A program made the position numbers and the translations under genes. Shown one piece after another: positions 7,353 to 15,871 of a DNA stretch of 64,000 nucleotides; within the stretch, counting starts at the first letter, position 1; every line of letters begins with the position of its first letter. The DNA lies in assembly GCA_026713825.1 (NCBI GenBank), contig JAPONS010000080.1, forward strand, positions 1-64,000, in the 5' to 3' direction. The notes under the pieces were generated by a model. That model had not been told where the DNA came from. It ran no database searches and was given only the letters and a program-made list of their open reading frames with translations. Origin of the DNA: Chloroflexota bacterium. Lineage in GTDB: Bacteria; Chloroflexota; Dehalococcoidia; Lucifugimonadales; UBA1127.

Positions 7353-7922
7353 TTACTTCACCAGCGACAGGTACTCGCCGGTGCGGGTGTCCACCTTGAC
7401 GACCTGCCCGACAGTGACGTGCATCGGCACCCTGACCTGCGCGCCCGTCGCCAGCGTCGCGGGTTTGCGCCCCGACGACGCCGTGTCGCCCTTGAACGCC
7501 GGAGGCGTGTCGACGACCTCCAGGTCCACTGTCGTCGCCAGCTCGACGCTCAGCGGCTCGCCCTTGAACGCGACGATGGTGATGTTCTCGCCTTCCTTCA
7601 GGAACTTGGACTGGTCGCCGATCTGGTCCGGCGTCAGCGGGAACTGGTCGAACGACTCCATGTCCATGAAGATGTACGACGTGCCGTCGTTGTACAGGTA
7701 CTGCGCCTCGCTCTCCTCCACGTCCGCGACGGTGAGCCGCTGGCTTCCCGGCAGGTTGCGCTCGAACACCTTGCCCGTGCGCAGCTGCCGGACCTTCAGC
7801 GTGAGCGTCGGCGCCCGCTGCTGCATATAGACGTGCTTGAAGTCCACGATCTGGTAGGCGTCGCCGTCCATCTCGATAGTCAGGCCCCTGCGTATCTCGT
7901 TGTAGTTCACCGTATCCGCCAT
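7353..7922 (-). CDS. efp: Elongation factor P
   Basis: A 189-residue EF-P with the expected three beta-barrel domains: KOW-like N-terminal domain, OB domain starting near residue 68, and C-terminal domain with VPMHVTVGQVVKVDTRTGEYL. EF-P relieves ribosome stalling at polyproline stretches. The tip of the domain I loop that usually carries a modified Lys or Arg reads YMQQRAP (residues 32-38): no lysine is present, and the only basic residue is Arg36. The gene belongs to the aroQ-pepP-efp-xseA string but is 225 bp from pepP, a gap filled by two palindromic repeats. Confidence 0.95.
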   Translation of the reverse strand: MADTVNYNEIRRGLTIEMDGDAYQIVDFKHVYMQQRAPTLTLKVRQLRTGKVFERNLPGSQRLTVADVEESEAQYLYNDGTSYIFMDMESFDQFPLTPDQIGDQSKFLKEGENITIVAFKGEPLSVELATTVDLEVVDTPPAFKGDTASSGRKPATLATGAQVRVPMHVTVGQVVKVDTRTGEYLSLVK

Positions 7923-7955
7923 GCGTGTCTCCTTGCCTTGGCCCTATCCCCGTCC

Positions 7956-8118
7956 CGTCGTTCCTGCGCAGGCAGGAACCCCGACGAATGCTGCCCTCTC
8001 CATCCTGAGGAAAACGCCCCCGCCACTCCGCATTCCCGTGGGGGGGAAATGGCGAGACCATCCTCCGTTCGCCCCCCTTATCCCCGCCCCGCCATTCCGG
8101 CGAATGCCGGAATCCAGA
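7956..8118. repeat. Two family A palindromic repeats between pepP and efp
   Basis: Copies at 7956-7984 (arms gttcctgc/gcaggaac) and 8092-8118 (arms attccggc/gccggaat followed by ccag). They sit inside an otherwise co-directional operon and may fold in the transcript. Confidence 0.75.
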
Positions 8119-8147
8119 ATGGCTGTGGGGCGCCCTTCCATAGGCCC

Positions 8148-9236
8148 CTACCCGTGCTTCGGGTTCTCGTGCTTGTGCGACGTGGTCAGCGAGCGCACCT
8201 TGCCGTTCTCCATGACCACCGTGTCCTCGATTCGCACGCCGCCCCAGCCGGGGATGTAGATGCCCGGCTCGATGGTGAAGACCGTGCCGTCCACCAGCGG
8301 GTCTTCCGTGCGCGGGCTCACCCGCGGGTACTCGTGCACCGCGAGCCCAATGCCGTGCCCGAGGCTGTGCCCGAACCGGTCCCCGTAGCCCGCCTTGTCG
8401 ATGATGTCCCGCGCGATGCCGTCGGCGTCGCCCGAGTTCATGTCCGGCGTGACCGTGACCGACGCCGTCATCTGTGCGTTCAGCACCGTGTCGTACACGA
8501 TGCGGAACATCTCGTCCGGCTCACCCAGGCAGATGGTGCGCGTCATGTCGCTGTTGTAGCCCATGTACCGCGCGCCGAAGTCCATCACTACCGTCTCGCC
8601 CGCGCCGATGCGCCGCTCCGTCGGGTGGTGGTGCGGTTTCGCGGCGTTCGGCCCCGACGCAATGATCGTGTCGAAGGCCAGCGCCTCCGCCCCCGCCTCA
8701 CGCATCGCCCACTCCAGCCGCCACGCGACCGACTCCTCGGTGTCGCCAATCTCGATCGTCGGCGACACGACGGCGAAGGCGTGGTCGGCGATCTCCATCG
8801 CCCGCGTCAGCAATGCCAGCTCGTCCGGCTCCTTGATGGCCCGCAGCGGGTCGATGAATTGCGACGTGGCCAGGAGGCTGACCTCCTTGGCAGCCTCGTC
8901 CTCCTTCAGCGCGTTGACGATGGCCGAGTGCAGCGCAACGGTCATGTGCCCCGCCTCGAACCCGACGCGCTTGACGCCAAGCTCCTTGAACAACTCGGCC
9001 ACCCAGCTCAAGCCGCCGCTGATGCGGTCGACGCGGAAGTCCGGCGCCTGCAGCTCCGCCTGCTCCGTGTAGCGAAAGTCCGTCGCCAGCACGGCCGCAT
9101 CTTGGCTGATGACCAGGTACCCCGCAGAGCCAACAAACCCGGACAGATACCGCCGGTTCTCAGGCGAAGACACGAAGAACGCGTCCAGCTCCAGAGTGGA
9201 GAACTTCTCCCGCAGCCGTTCCAACCGATTCTTCAT
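8148..9236 (-). CDS. pepP: M24 family metallopeptidase (Xaa-Pro peptidase type)
   Basis: A 362-residue two-domain creatinase-fold peptidase. The N-terminal creatinase-like domain covers about residues 1-130; the C-terminal pita-bread domain has the five dinuclear-metal ligands Asp219, Asp230, His294, Glu323 and Glu337 in their usual motifs (MDFGARYMGYNSD, GHGIGLAVHE, TIEPGIY, VRIEDT). It removes N-terminal residues before proline or cleaves Xaa-Pro dipeptides. The ATG overlaps the aroQ stop by four bases (ATGA), indicating translational coupling. It may equally be called a pepQ-type dipeptidase. Confidence 0.92.
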   Translation of the reverse strand: MKNRLERLREKFSTLELDAFFVSSPENRRYLSGFVGSAGYLVISQDAAVLATDFRYTEQAELQAPDFRVDRISGGLSWVAELFKELGVKRVGFEAGHMTVALHSAIVNALKEDEAAKEVSLLATSQFIDPLRAIKEPDELALLTRAMEIADHAFAVVSPTIEIGDTEESVAWRLEWAMREAGAEALAFDTIIASGPNAAKPHHHPTERRIGAGETVVMDFGARYMGYNSDMTRTICLGEPDEMFRIVYDTVLNAQMTASVTVTPDMNSGDADGIARDIIDKAGYGDRFGHSLGHGIGLAVHEYPRVSPRTEDPLVDGTVFTIEPGIYIPGWGGVRIEDTVVMENGKVRSLTTSHKHENPKHG

Positions 9237-9676
9237 GCCCTACTCTCCTTCAAGTGCTCCACCAGGTAGTCTATCGCATAGAGGTAGCCCCGCCAGCCCA
9301 GTCCCGCGATCGCGCCTCGGGCAACCTCAGCCGTCACCGACTGCCGCCGCCACCGCTCCCGAGCGTGGATGTTCGACAGGTGTACCTCGACGACCGGCAG
9401 CCCCGCATCCACAAGCGCGTCCCGCAGCGAGATCCCATAGTGCGTCAGCGCCCCGCCGTTCAGCACAACCCCGTCCGACGACGCCGCCTCAGCCTGCAAG
9501 AAGTCAACAATAGCGCCCTCGTGGTTCGACTGGAAGCAGACAACCTCCGCCCCCAGCTCCGCCCCACGAGCAGCAGCAGCCGCCTCAATCTCCGCAAGCG
9601 TAGTCGTCCCGTACAAAGACGGGTCCCGACGCCCCAGCATATTGATATTCGGCCCGTTGACCAGCAGAATCCGCAA
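9233..9676 (-). CDS. aroQ: Type II 3-dehydroquinate dehydratase
   Basis: A 147-residue protein matching type II dehydroquinase, which converts 3-dehydroquinate to 3-dehydroshikimate in aromatic amino acid synthesis. Visible hallmarks are NGPNINMLG at the N-terminus, QSNHEG in the middle, the NGGALTHYGISLRDAL segment, and EVHLSNIHARE with the catalytic His. The start is TTG at 9676, preceded by aggagggg on the minus strand. It is first in the aroQ-pepP-efp-xseA operon, a gene order seen in many bacteria. Confidence 0.95.
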   Translation of the reverse strand: MRILLVNGPNINMLGRRDPSLYGTTTLAEIEAAAAARGAELGAEVVCFQSNHEGAIVDFLQAEAASSDGVVLNGGALTHYGISLRDALVDAGLPVVEVHLSNIHARERWRRQSVTAEVARGAIAGLGWRGYLYAIDYLVEHLKESRA

Positions 9677-9754
9677 AACCCCTCCTCAGACAATGACCGC
9701 CAACGCCCTCAGTCTACCTGAGGGACGCCCAACCCGCCAACCGGCGCCCCACAT

Positions 9755-9828
9755 CGTCATACCGGCGAAAGCCGGTATCCAGGGGCGATAGAGTGGGGTC
9801 GTTCGCTCTGAGAGAAATCGAACGGAGG
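9755..9828. repeat. Family A plus family B repeats
   Basis: A family A palindrome (9755-9783, arms taccggc/gccggta, then tccagg) followed 16 bp later by a family B copy (9800-9828, gttcgctctgag...atcgaacgg), in the divergent gap between aroQ and vapB. Confidence 0.75.
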
Positions 9829-9855
9829 GGCAGAGAGCCGGCTTGACGATATGGC

Positions 9856-9884
9856 TTGACCATCGATGACAATATGGTTAGTAT
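9856..9884 (+). promoter_or_regulatory. Putative sigma-70 promoter of the toxin-antitoxin pair
   Basis: TTGACC at 9856-9861, a 17-bp spacer and TAGTAT at 9879-9884, seven bases before the antitoxin ATG. Three [ag]tatgg repeats (around 9849, 9872 and 9882) lie in and next to it and could be binding sites for autoregulation by the antitoxin-toxin complex. Confidence 0.45.
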
Positions 9885-9890
9885 GGCACT

Positions 9891-10139
9891 ATGAAAACAA
9901 CGCTCAACATCCAGGACGAATTGCTAACGCGCGCAAAGCGGCACGCTCAGCGGACCGGACGTCCACTGCGTGCCGTAGTCGAAGAGGGTCTTCGCCAGGT
10001 GCTCTCTTCCGAATCCCCTGGTGGACACTATATTCTGCCTGATTGCAGCGTCGGCGAAGCTGGAGGCAGGGATCCCCTGGAGGCGTACTCCTGGCAGGAC
10101 CTCCGTGAGGAGATATACGGAGCGCCTGAACGCCGATGA
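9891..10139 (+). CDS. vapB: VapB-like antitoxin
   Basis: An 82-residue small protein with an N-terminal ribbon-helix-helix-like segment (MKTTLNIQDELLTRAKRHAQ) of the type found in VapB/AHH antitoxins, and a C-terminal tail that would wrap around the toxin. It overlaps the downstream PIN-domain toxin by four bases (ATGA). The product would neutralise VapC and repress its own promoter. The pairing with a PIN toxin makes the assignment secure; the exact VapB subfamily is not. Confidence 0.85.
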   Translation: MKTTLNIQDELLTRAKRHAQRTGRPLRAVVEEGLRQVLSSESPGGHYILPDCSVGEAGGRDPLEAYSWQDLREEIYGAPERR

Positions 10140-10573
10140 TCGCCGTCGACACCAACCTGCTGGTGTATGCGCACCGGCGCGAATCACGGCTTCATGTAGC
10201 GGCCTCTTCGCTTTTGCGCGGATTGGCAGAGGGCAACGACGTATGGGCTATTCCTTGGCCATGCTGCTACGAGTTCCTCAGCGTGGTGACCAACCCTCGA
10301 ATCTGGAAGGATAGCGCGACCACGCCGGATCAGTCATGGCGTCAACTCGCTGCTTGGACAACCTCCCCTTCCGTACGTCTGATAGGAGAGACAGAGGACT
10401 TTCCGGAGATACTCGAGAGTTTAGTTCGACGCCCCCGGGTCATCGGCGGCGTTGTGCATGACGCCAGGATAGCGGCGATATGCGTAGCCCATGGAGTGGA
10501 AGCGCTCCTGACCAGGGACCGCGACTTCTCACTGTTCCCCGAACTCAAGACGCGGGACCCGCTAGCCGGGTGA
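10136..10573 (+). CDS. vapC: VapC-like PIN-domain ribonuclease toxin
   Basis: A 145-residue PIN-domain protein. The acidic catalytic residues are present: Asp5 (AVDTNLLVYA), Glu46 (CCYEFL), Asp109 (VHDARIAA) and Asp128 with Asp130 (TRDRDFSLFP). Members cleave RNA, often tRNA or rRNA, when freed from antitoxin. It is translationally coupled to vapB. The pair has slightly lower GC than the surrounding operon genes, in keeping with a mobile toxin-antitoxin module. Confidence 0.9.
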   Translation: MIAVDTNLLVYAHRRESRLHVAASSLLRGLAEGNDVWAIPWPCCYEFLSVVTNPRIWKDSATTPDQSWRQLAAWTTSPSVRLIGETEDFPEILESLVRRPRVIGGVVHDARIAAICVAHGVEALLTRDRDFSLFPELKTRDPLAG

Positions 10574-10987
10574 CCGCAGTTGGCAAGCCCTTCCCCGTCG
10601 TTCCTGCGCAGACAGGAACCCCGAAGCACGCATTGTCCCCGTTCGCCTTAAGGGGAATCGAAGCCTGTCCTGAGGCTCTCGAAGGGGAGGAAGGTTTGCG
10701 CTGGGCAGCCCCACACCTCCCTGCCACCACCCCCTCGCGCGAACGCCTCGCCCCTCGCTACCATTCCCCCATGCACAGCGCGACGGCGCGCACACTCAGC
10801 CATCTCGAAAATGCAGGGAACACCGGAAAAGGGGACAGAAATGCAGTTCTCGACAGCTAGGAAGCCCATTCGCAGCGGACTATACGAGTCATATCTGTAG
10901 AGGGCAGTTTCCTAGGGGCCTCGTTCTGCAGAAAAGCACATCAAGCGACTCGAATCGAATGCCGCGCAACCCGGCCGGCAACCACCC
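10574..10987. other. 414-bp gap: repeats, no convincing gene
   Basis: Between convergent vapC and the TPP enzyme gene. The first quarter contains family A and B repeats (see 10596-10687). The remainder has open frames only in high-GC shadow fashion and no ribosome binding site, tRNA or clear terminator that I can recognise. Confidence 0.6.
10596..10687. repeat. Family A plus extended family B repeats
   Basis: Family A copy at 10596-10624 (arms gttcctgc/caggaac). Family B copy at 10640-10687 in a longer form, with gttcgcctta...atcgaagcctg followed by tcctgaggctctcgaagg; the same long form occurs at 48637-48683. Confidence 0.75.
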
Positions 10988-12589
10988 CTAGAACGACGAC
11001 TCCATCATCCCCACCGGCACCTCGATCAGCGTCGGCGCCTCGACCGCTATGGACTCCCGGATCGCCGTCTCCAGCGCGTCCGCGTCGTGCACCCGAAGCC
11101 CCCGCGCGCCGAAGGACTCGGCCATCTTCACGAAGTCCGGGTTGTGCAGCTCCGCCCCGTACGGGTGGTCGTTGAACCGCCGCACCTGCTCCCGCAGCAC
11201 GTTGCCGAACGCATTGTCGTTGAACACAACGGTCACCGTGTTGATCCCGTAGTGCACGGCGGTGGCCAGCTCCTGCACGTTGTACATGAAGCCGCCGTCG
11301 CCGGTCACGCAGACCACCGGCGTGTCCGGCCGCGCCACCTTCGCCCCCAACGCCGTCGGGAACGCGAACCCCAGGTTCCCCGAGTACGATGACGTGATGA
11401 ACGTGCCCGGCTTGTAGACCGGAAAGTACGCCCGGCTGAAGTACCCTATCTGCGTCATGCCGGAGATGAAGATGCCGTCGTCCGGCAGCGCGTTGCGGAT
11501 GGCCCGCATGAAAGACCCCTGCGGCTCCATCAGGTTCGCCGGGTCATTGCGCGTCGCGCGGAACGCCTCGTACTCCGCTTGCCTGCTCCCGCTCGGCCCG
11601 GCGAGCCCCGACACCGCCTCGTGCAGCCGCTCCAGCGAAAGCGTCGCGTCGCCGAGCACCGGCAGCGTGTCCTTCCAGTTCCGCCCGATTTCCTCTGGGT
11701 CGACGTCGATCTGCACGACGCGGTGCCCCTCGGGCAGGTTCGCCGTCGCCAGCCGCGTCCCCACCGCCAACACGACGGAGTGGTCGGCGACCACCCGTTG
11801 CATCATCTCCTCCCGCCCTCGCGGCGAACCCAGCGACAGGTAGTGGCGGTCCGAGATCGCCCCCTTCCCCTCGCCCGTCGTGAGCACCGGCGCCTGCAGG
11901 TGCTCGGCCAGCCGCGTCAGCGCTGCCGACGCCGCCTCCGAGTTCGCGCCCCCGCCGGCCCAGATGACCACCTTGCCGTCGTTCTCTGCCAGCAGCCGCG
12001 CCGCCTCCGCGATCGAGTCCGCCGACGGCTCCGTGCGGTCGTACATGGCCGGCTCCAGCAGCTCCACGTCGAGCGCCTCCGCCAGCGTGTCGGGCGGGAT
12101 CTCGATCTCGACGGGCCGCGGCCGGCCAGTGTTGAGCTGCCGGAACGCCTCGTGCACGGCCGAGGGAACCTCGTCGGCGTTCAGCACGCGGGCCGCCCAC
12201 TTGGTTACGGCCTTCACCGACTCCAACTGGTCGTCGATCTCGTGCAGCATGCCCCTGTTCACGCCGATGAGGTCGCGGGGGATCTGTCCGGCCACCAGCA
12301 GCACCGGCGACGACGCCGAGTACGCCGTCGAGAGCCCCGAAGTCGCGTTCAGCACGCCCGGCCCCGGCACCACCATCGCCGTCCCGACCCCGCCGCCCGC
12401 GCGAGCGTACCCGTCAGCCATGAACGTCGTCGCCTGCTCGTTCCGAGTGCTGATCCATCGGATCCCCGGCTCATCGAAGAGCGCGTCGGTCGCATAGTAA
12501 AGCTGTGCCCCCGGCAGCCCGAAGATCACCCGCACCCCCTCCCGGTACAGCGACTTCGCCAACGCCTGCCCGCCGGTCATCTCAGCCAT
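10988..12589 (-). CDS. Thiamine pyrophosphate-dependent enzyme, acetolactate synthase-like
   Basis: A 533-residue enzyme of the acetolactate synthase/benzoylformate decarboxylase family. The N-terminal PYR domain holds FGLPGAQ and the catalytic Glu51 (STRNEQATTFMADGYARA); the central domain has the AGGGAN segment; the C-terminal PP domain has the TPP/Mg motif GDGGFMYNVQEL...VVFND. The ATG at 12589 is chosen because gggagga precedes it on the minus strand. No small regulatory subunit (ilvN) or other branched-chain genes are adjacent, so it may be a catabolic decarboxylase or carboligase rather than biosynthetic IlvB. Substrate unknown. Confidence 0.88.
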   Translation of the reverse strand: MAEMTGGQALAKSLYREGVRVIFGLPGAQLYYATDALFDEPGIRWISTRNEQATTFMADGYARAGGGVGTAMVVPGPGVLNATSGLSTAYSASSPVLLVAGQIPRDLIGVNRGMLHEIDDQLESVKAVTKWAARVLNADEVPSAVHEAFRQLNTGRPRPVEIEIPPDTLAEALDVELLEPAMYDRTEPSADSIAEAARLLAENDGKVVIWAGGGANSEAASAALTRLAEHLQAPVLTTGEGKGAISDRHYLSLGSPRGREEMMQRVVADHSVVLAVGTRLATANLPEGHRVVQIDVDPEEIGRNWKDTLPVLGDATLSLERLHEAVSGLAGPSGSRQAEYEAFRATRNDPANLMEPQGSFMRAIRNALPDDGIFISGMTQIGYFSRAYFPVYKPGTFITSSYSGNLGFAFPTALGAKVARPDTPVVCVTGDGGFMYNVQELATAVHYGINTVTVVFNDNAFGNVLREQVRRFNDHPYGAELHNPDFVKMAESFGARGLRVHDADALETAIRESIAVEAPTLIEVPVGMMESSF

Positions 12590-12720
12590 GCAGTCCTCCC
12601 GAAGTGCCGTCTCGTGGTCGTGGGGGCAAGCTATGGCAGGAGGGGGCAAGTGTCAAGGGAATGTAGTAAGCGGAACAATGAACACCCTCAATACCCAAGA
12701 AATCACGCGACAGTTGCACG

Positions 12721-13956
12721 CTATGGCCTGGAGGTAAGAAGCAGACGGTGGGATTCCTCGATATCCAGTTCTACGTTGACCAGATTTGCCATTCCTTCCA
12801 TTACGCGCAGGAGAAGAAGGAGATGGTCACGCAGCATGCGGAGGTTCTGCTTCTGGCGACCGGAATCATAATAGCTGGCGAAAACAAGATGATAGCCTAC
12901 TTGTCCCTCTGGGGGTGGCAGTTGCTGCATTCCGGTCCCACTAGCATGGATAATCTTGCTGAGGATCCTATAGTTGTTCTTCCACGCTTCTTTGAATGGG
13001 AACGAGGGGTTTCTCTCCTGAAACCGCTCCAGCATTTCCTTTGAGATTCGGATTGATTGTTGATTCTTGAGCGCCTGTCTCGTTTCTTTGCATTCCGGGA
13101 GGTCGTACAACACGATAAGGTGCTCCAGCCCAATACGTTGAAGGGCCAAAGCTTGCTCGTAGTAGCCCAGCTCCGAAAGGAACTTGGCGCAGCGCAAGAC
13201 CTTGAATATTCGAGAGGCTAGGTTCATCCCTTCTTCTACGAGGTCCAGTACCTCTTCAGCTTCCCGATTGCTTCCTACAGCATCAAAACCAATGGCCACC
13301 TTTCGCAGTGCACCAAATATGGCATCAAGGCCTTTATCCAATGCAGAAAACTCTTGTCGGTGTCTTTCGGCATTGAGTGACCAAGCCTCCAGTTCAATTT
13401 GTTGTAGAAGCGGTGTGATTGGCTCAGCCCCAAGTCGATCAAAGACACCTTGGGCTTCTTCGTATGAGTCAGGTTCAAGGAATAGGTCGATTGTCGGCAT
13501 GCCGACCGCCTGCGCAATAGCCGAAAGCGTCTTGAACTTAGCTCTTTGCTCACCCTTTTCTAGCCGGACCAAGGTTACTCTGCCAATTCCAGCTGCTCGC
13601 GCGAGAGCTTGCTGAGTCAAACCGGAAGCCTTGCGGACTTGGCGAATTCGGCTACCTAGTGTCTGTCTTCCTAGCCAAGCCTGCGATTCGATGCGCTCTC
13701 GGTAAGAAGCATCGCAATAGTGCCGGGCAAAGTCCCAAGGAATCTCAGGGTATCGACCTTCAATTCCAACCAAGAAAAGCTCGAATGGATTGGGTAGCTC
13801 CAAGCCAATAATTGACTCAGGTCCCTTCACATCCTTGAGAGCTTCAAATGGGATTGTGCCATAGCAACCGTCCGCGAATCTCACCTGAATTCCATCAGGC
13901 ATCAAGCTTGCAGAAGTCATCATTTGGTCGGCGTTTTTTAGTTCGATAGTGTCCAT
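12721..13956 (-). CDS. DUF2442-like / XRE helix-turn-helix fusion with long unknown C-terminal domain
   Basis: A 411-residue protein. Residues about 20-85 resemble DUF2442 (IQVRFADGCYG... ending near the IPWDF segment); residues about 100-158 are a clear XRE-type HTH (GSRIRQVRKASGLTQQALARAAGI...LVRLEKGEQ); residues 165-411 form an alpha-helical domain of unknown function that faintly recalls DUF5677-type proteins. The gene follows a DUF4160-like gene with only three bases between. DUF4160-DUF2442 pairs are widely seen and thought to be toxin-antitoxin-like; here the DUF2442 part is joined to a regulator and an extra domain. GC is near 47%, far below the flanks, which points to recent acquisition. 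Confidence 0.7.
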   Translation of the reverse strand: MDTIELKNADQMMTSASLMPDGIQVRFADGCYGTIPFEALKDVKGPESIIGLELPNPFELFLVGIEGRYPEIPWDFARHYCDASYRERIESQAWLGRQTLGSRIRQVRKASGLTQQALARAAGIGRVTLVRLEKGEQRAKFKTLSAIAQAVGMPTIDLFLEPDSYEEAQGVFDRLGAEPITPLLQQIELEAWSLNAERHRQEFSALDKGLDAIFGALRKVAIGFDAVGSNREAEEVLDLVEEGMNLASRIFKVLRCAKFLSELGYYEQALALQRIGLEHLIVLYDLPECKETRQALKNQQSIRISKEMLERFQERNPSFPFKEAWKNNYRILSKIIHASGTGMQQLPPPEGQVGYHLVFASYYDSGRQKQNLRMLRDHLLLLLRVMEGMANLVNVELDIEESHRLLLTSRP

Positions 13957-13959
13957 TAG

Positions 13960-14196
13960 CTACCTCTTGTGAATGGAGTACCATGTTCTGTTGATAAGGT
14001 CGGCATTTGTCAAGTACGCATCCATGATTCTCCCGGCCGTACCAGATGGCGGTTCTTCCATGAATTCCCCATCTCGCAGTCTGATTCGGCAAACGCTCAG
14101 GCCTCCAAAGAACACATGAACACGGGGCGGTTCATATAGGTTCTCTCTGGTGTTGATGACAAAACGCAAATTACCTTCTATGACTACGGTTGGCAT
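13960..14196 (-). CDS. DUF4160-like small protein
   Basis: A 78-residue protein with the features of DUF4160: MPTV start, a beta-rich N-terminal half with PPRVHVFFG, and a helical C-terminus ending in NRTWYSIHKR. DUF4160 proteins usually occur directly upstream of DUF2442 proteins, as here (three-base gap to the DUF2442-like/HTH gene). The pair is generally suspected to act as a toxin-antitoxin-like module; I know of no sure biochemical function. Low GC like its partner. Confidence 0.72.
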   Translation of the reverse strand: MPTVVIEGNLRFVINTRENLYEPPRVHVFFGGLSVCRIRLRDGEFMEEPPSGTAGRIMDAYLTNADLINRTWYSIHKR

Positions 14197-14367
14197 GGAG
14201 AATCCTTGAACGGGGTGATGGTTAAGATTCTAGCATGCATTCAGAGTGTATCATTCAACGATACACAACACAATCCCAACACCCCCCATCCTTGACACCC
14301 CTTCCCACCCCTCCCCACAATGCGAGCGCCAATCCCAGCCACGCCATCCTGTCACCGGAGGCCCCGC

Positions 14368-15828
14368 GTGCCCGGTAAGTTCCGTGACCTGCGCGAGTAC
14401 ATCGCCTTCCTCGAAGGCCGCGGCGACCTGCGCCGCGTGTCGACGCCCGTCAGCGCACACCTCGAGATCACGGAGATCGCCGACCGCCTCGTCAAGTCCG
14501 GCGGGCCCGCCGTGCTCTTCGAGAACGTCGAGGGCCACGACATGCCCCTCCTCATCAACGCTTTCGGCACGATCCCCCGCGTTGCGTCCGCCCTCGGCGT
14601 CGAGCGCCTCGACGAGCTGACGGAGCGCGTCCGAGGGCTGCTCGGCATGGTGAAGGAGCCGCACCAGGGGCTCTTCGCCAAGCTCAAGGCCCTCGGCCAG
14701 CTTGCGCAGATCGCGTCCTACCAGCCGAAGACCGTCCGCTCCGCCCCATGCCAGGAGGTCTTCATTCCCGGCGAAGAGGTCGACCTGTCGACGCTCCCCG
14801 TGCTCACGTGCTGGCCCGGCGACGCCGGCCCCTTCATAACTCTGCCCCTCGTCGTCAGCCGAGACCCCTTCACCGGCGTCCGCAACATCGGCATCTACCG
14901 CATGCAAGTGTACGACCGCAACACCACCGGCATGCACTGGCAGACCCACAAGATTGGCGCGCACCACCAGCGGCTCGCGCAGGACAAGGGCATTGAGCGC
15001 ATGGAGGTCGCAGTGGCCCTCGGAGGCGACCCCGCGACGATCTGGGCCGGGTCCGCGCCCCTGCCGCCCGACCTCGACGAATACCTCCTCGCCGGCTTCA
15101 TCCGCGGCGAGGGCATCGAGCTCGTGAAGTGCAAGACCGTCGACCTCGAGGTGCCCGCCCACGCTGAGATTGTGCTGGAGGGCTACGTCGACCCGGCGGA
15201 GAGCCGCCCCGAGGGCCCCTTCGGCGACCACACGGGCTACTACTCGCCCGCCGAGGACTACCCCGTCTTCCACGTCACGGCTATGACGCGCCGCCGAGAC
15301 CCCATCTACCCCACCTCCATGGTGGGCCGCCCGCCCACGGAGGACTTCTTCTTCGGCAAGGCCACGGAGCGCCTCTTCCTGCCCGCCATCCAGATGGTCC
15401 TGCCGGAGATCGTGGACATCAACATGCCCGCGGAGGGCATCTTCCACAACCTCATCATCGTATCCATCAAGAAGTCGTACCGCGGCCAGGCGCAGAAGGT
15501 CGCGCACGGCATGTGGGGCCTCGGCCTGCTCGCCCTCGCCAAGACCATCGTCATCGTCGACGCCGACGTCAACGTGCAGGACCTCTCGGAGGTCGCCTGG
15601 CGCGTCACCGCAAACCTCGACCCACAGCAGGACATCTTCTTCGCCAGCGGCCCCGTCGACGACCTCGACCACGCATCGAGCACCCCGCGAGTCGGCAGCA
15701 AGGTCGGCATCGACGCGACGGCCAAGGGCCCCCTCGATGGCCGCGAGCGCCCCTGGCCCGATGACATCGTCATGAGCGACGAGGTCAAGGCGCTCGTTGA
15801 CGGCAAGTGGTCGTCGTACGGCATATAA
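14368..15828 (+). CDS. ubiD: UbiD-family prenylated-FMN decarboxylase
   Basis: A 486-residue UbiD-family (de)carboxylase. Recognisable segments are the N-terminal FRDLREYIAFLEGRGDLRRV, the cofactor-binding region NIGIYRMQVYD, and the conserved acidic active-site stretch ESRPEGPFGDHTGYYSP. The family decarboxylates aromatic or alpha,beta-unsaturated acids with prenyl-FMN made by UbiX, encoded two genes downstream. A GTG start at 14368 is preferred: cggagg lies at 14356-14361; an ATG 48 bp upstream lacks a site. The ubiD-ubiA-ubiX order fits quinone synthesis, probably menaquinone by a futalosine-type route; an alternative is a catabolic aromatic decarboxylase. Confidence 0.92.
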   Translation: MPGKFRDLREYIAFLEGRGDLRRVSTPVSAHLEITEIADRLVKSGGPAVLFENVEGHDMPLLINAFGTIPRVASALGVERLDELTERVRGLLGMVKEPHQGLFAKLKALGQLAQIASYQPKTVRSAPCQEVFIPGEEVDLSTLPVLTCWPGDAGPFITLPLVVSRDPFTGVRNIGIYRMQVYDRNTTGMHWQTHKIGAHHQRLAQDKGIERMEVAVALGGDPATIWAGSAPLPPDLDEYLLAGFIRGEGIELVKCKTVDLEVPAHAEIVLEGYVDPAESRPEGPFGDHTGYYSPAEDYPVFHVTAMTRRRDPIYPTSMVGRPPTEDFFFGKATERLFLPAIQMVLPEIVDINMPAEGIFHNLIIVSIKKSYRGQAQKVAHGMWGLGLLALAKTIVIVDADVNVQDLSEVAWRVTANLDPQQDIFFASGPVDDLDHASSTPRVGSKVGIDATAKGPLDGRERPWPDDIVMSDEVKALVDGKWSSYGI

Positions 15829-15871
15829 TTGAAGGTGCAGCCCCAAATCCTGACACACAACTAGTGGACAC

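Noticed and set aside
15797-15829. TTGACG...TATAAT promoter before ubiA
   Set aside because: The spacer is 21 bp, too long for a standard promoter, and the -35 lies within ubiD coding sequence; ubiA is likely co-transcribed with ubiD.
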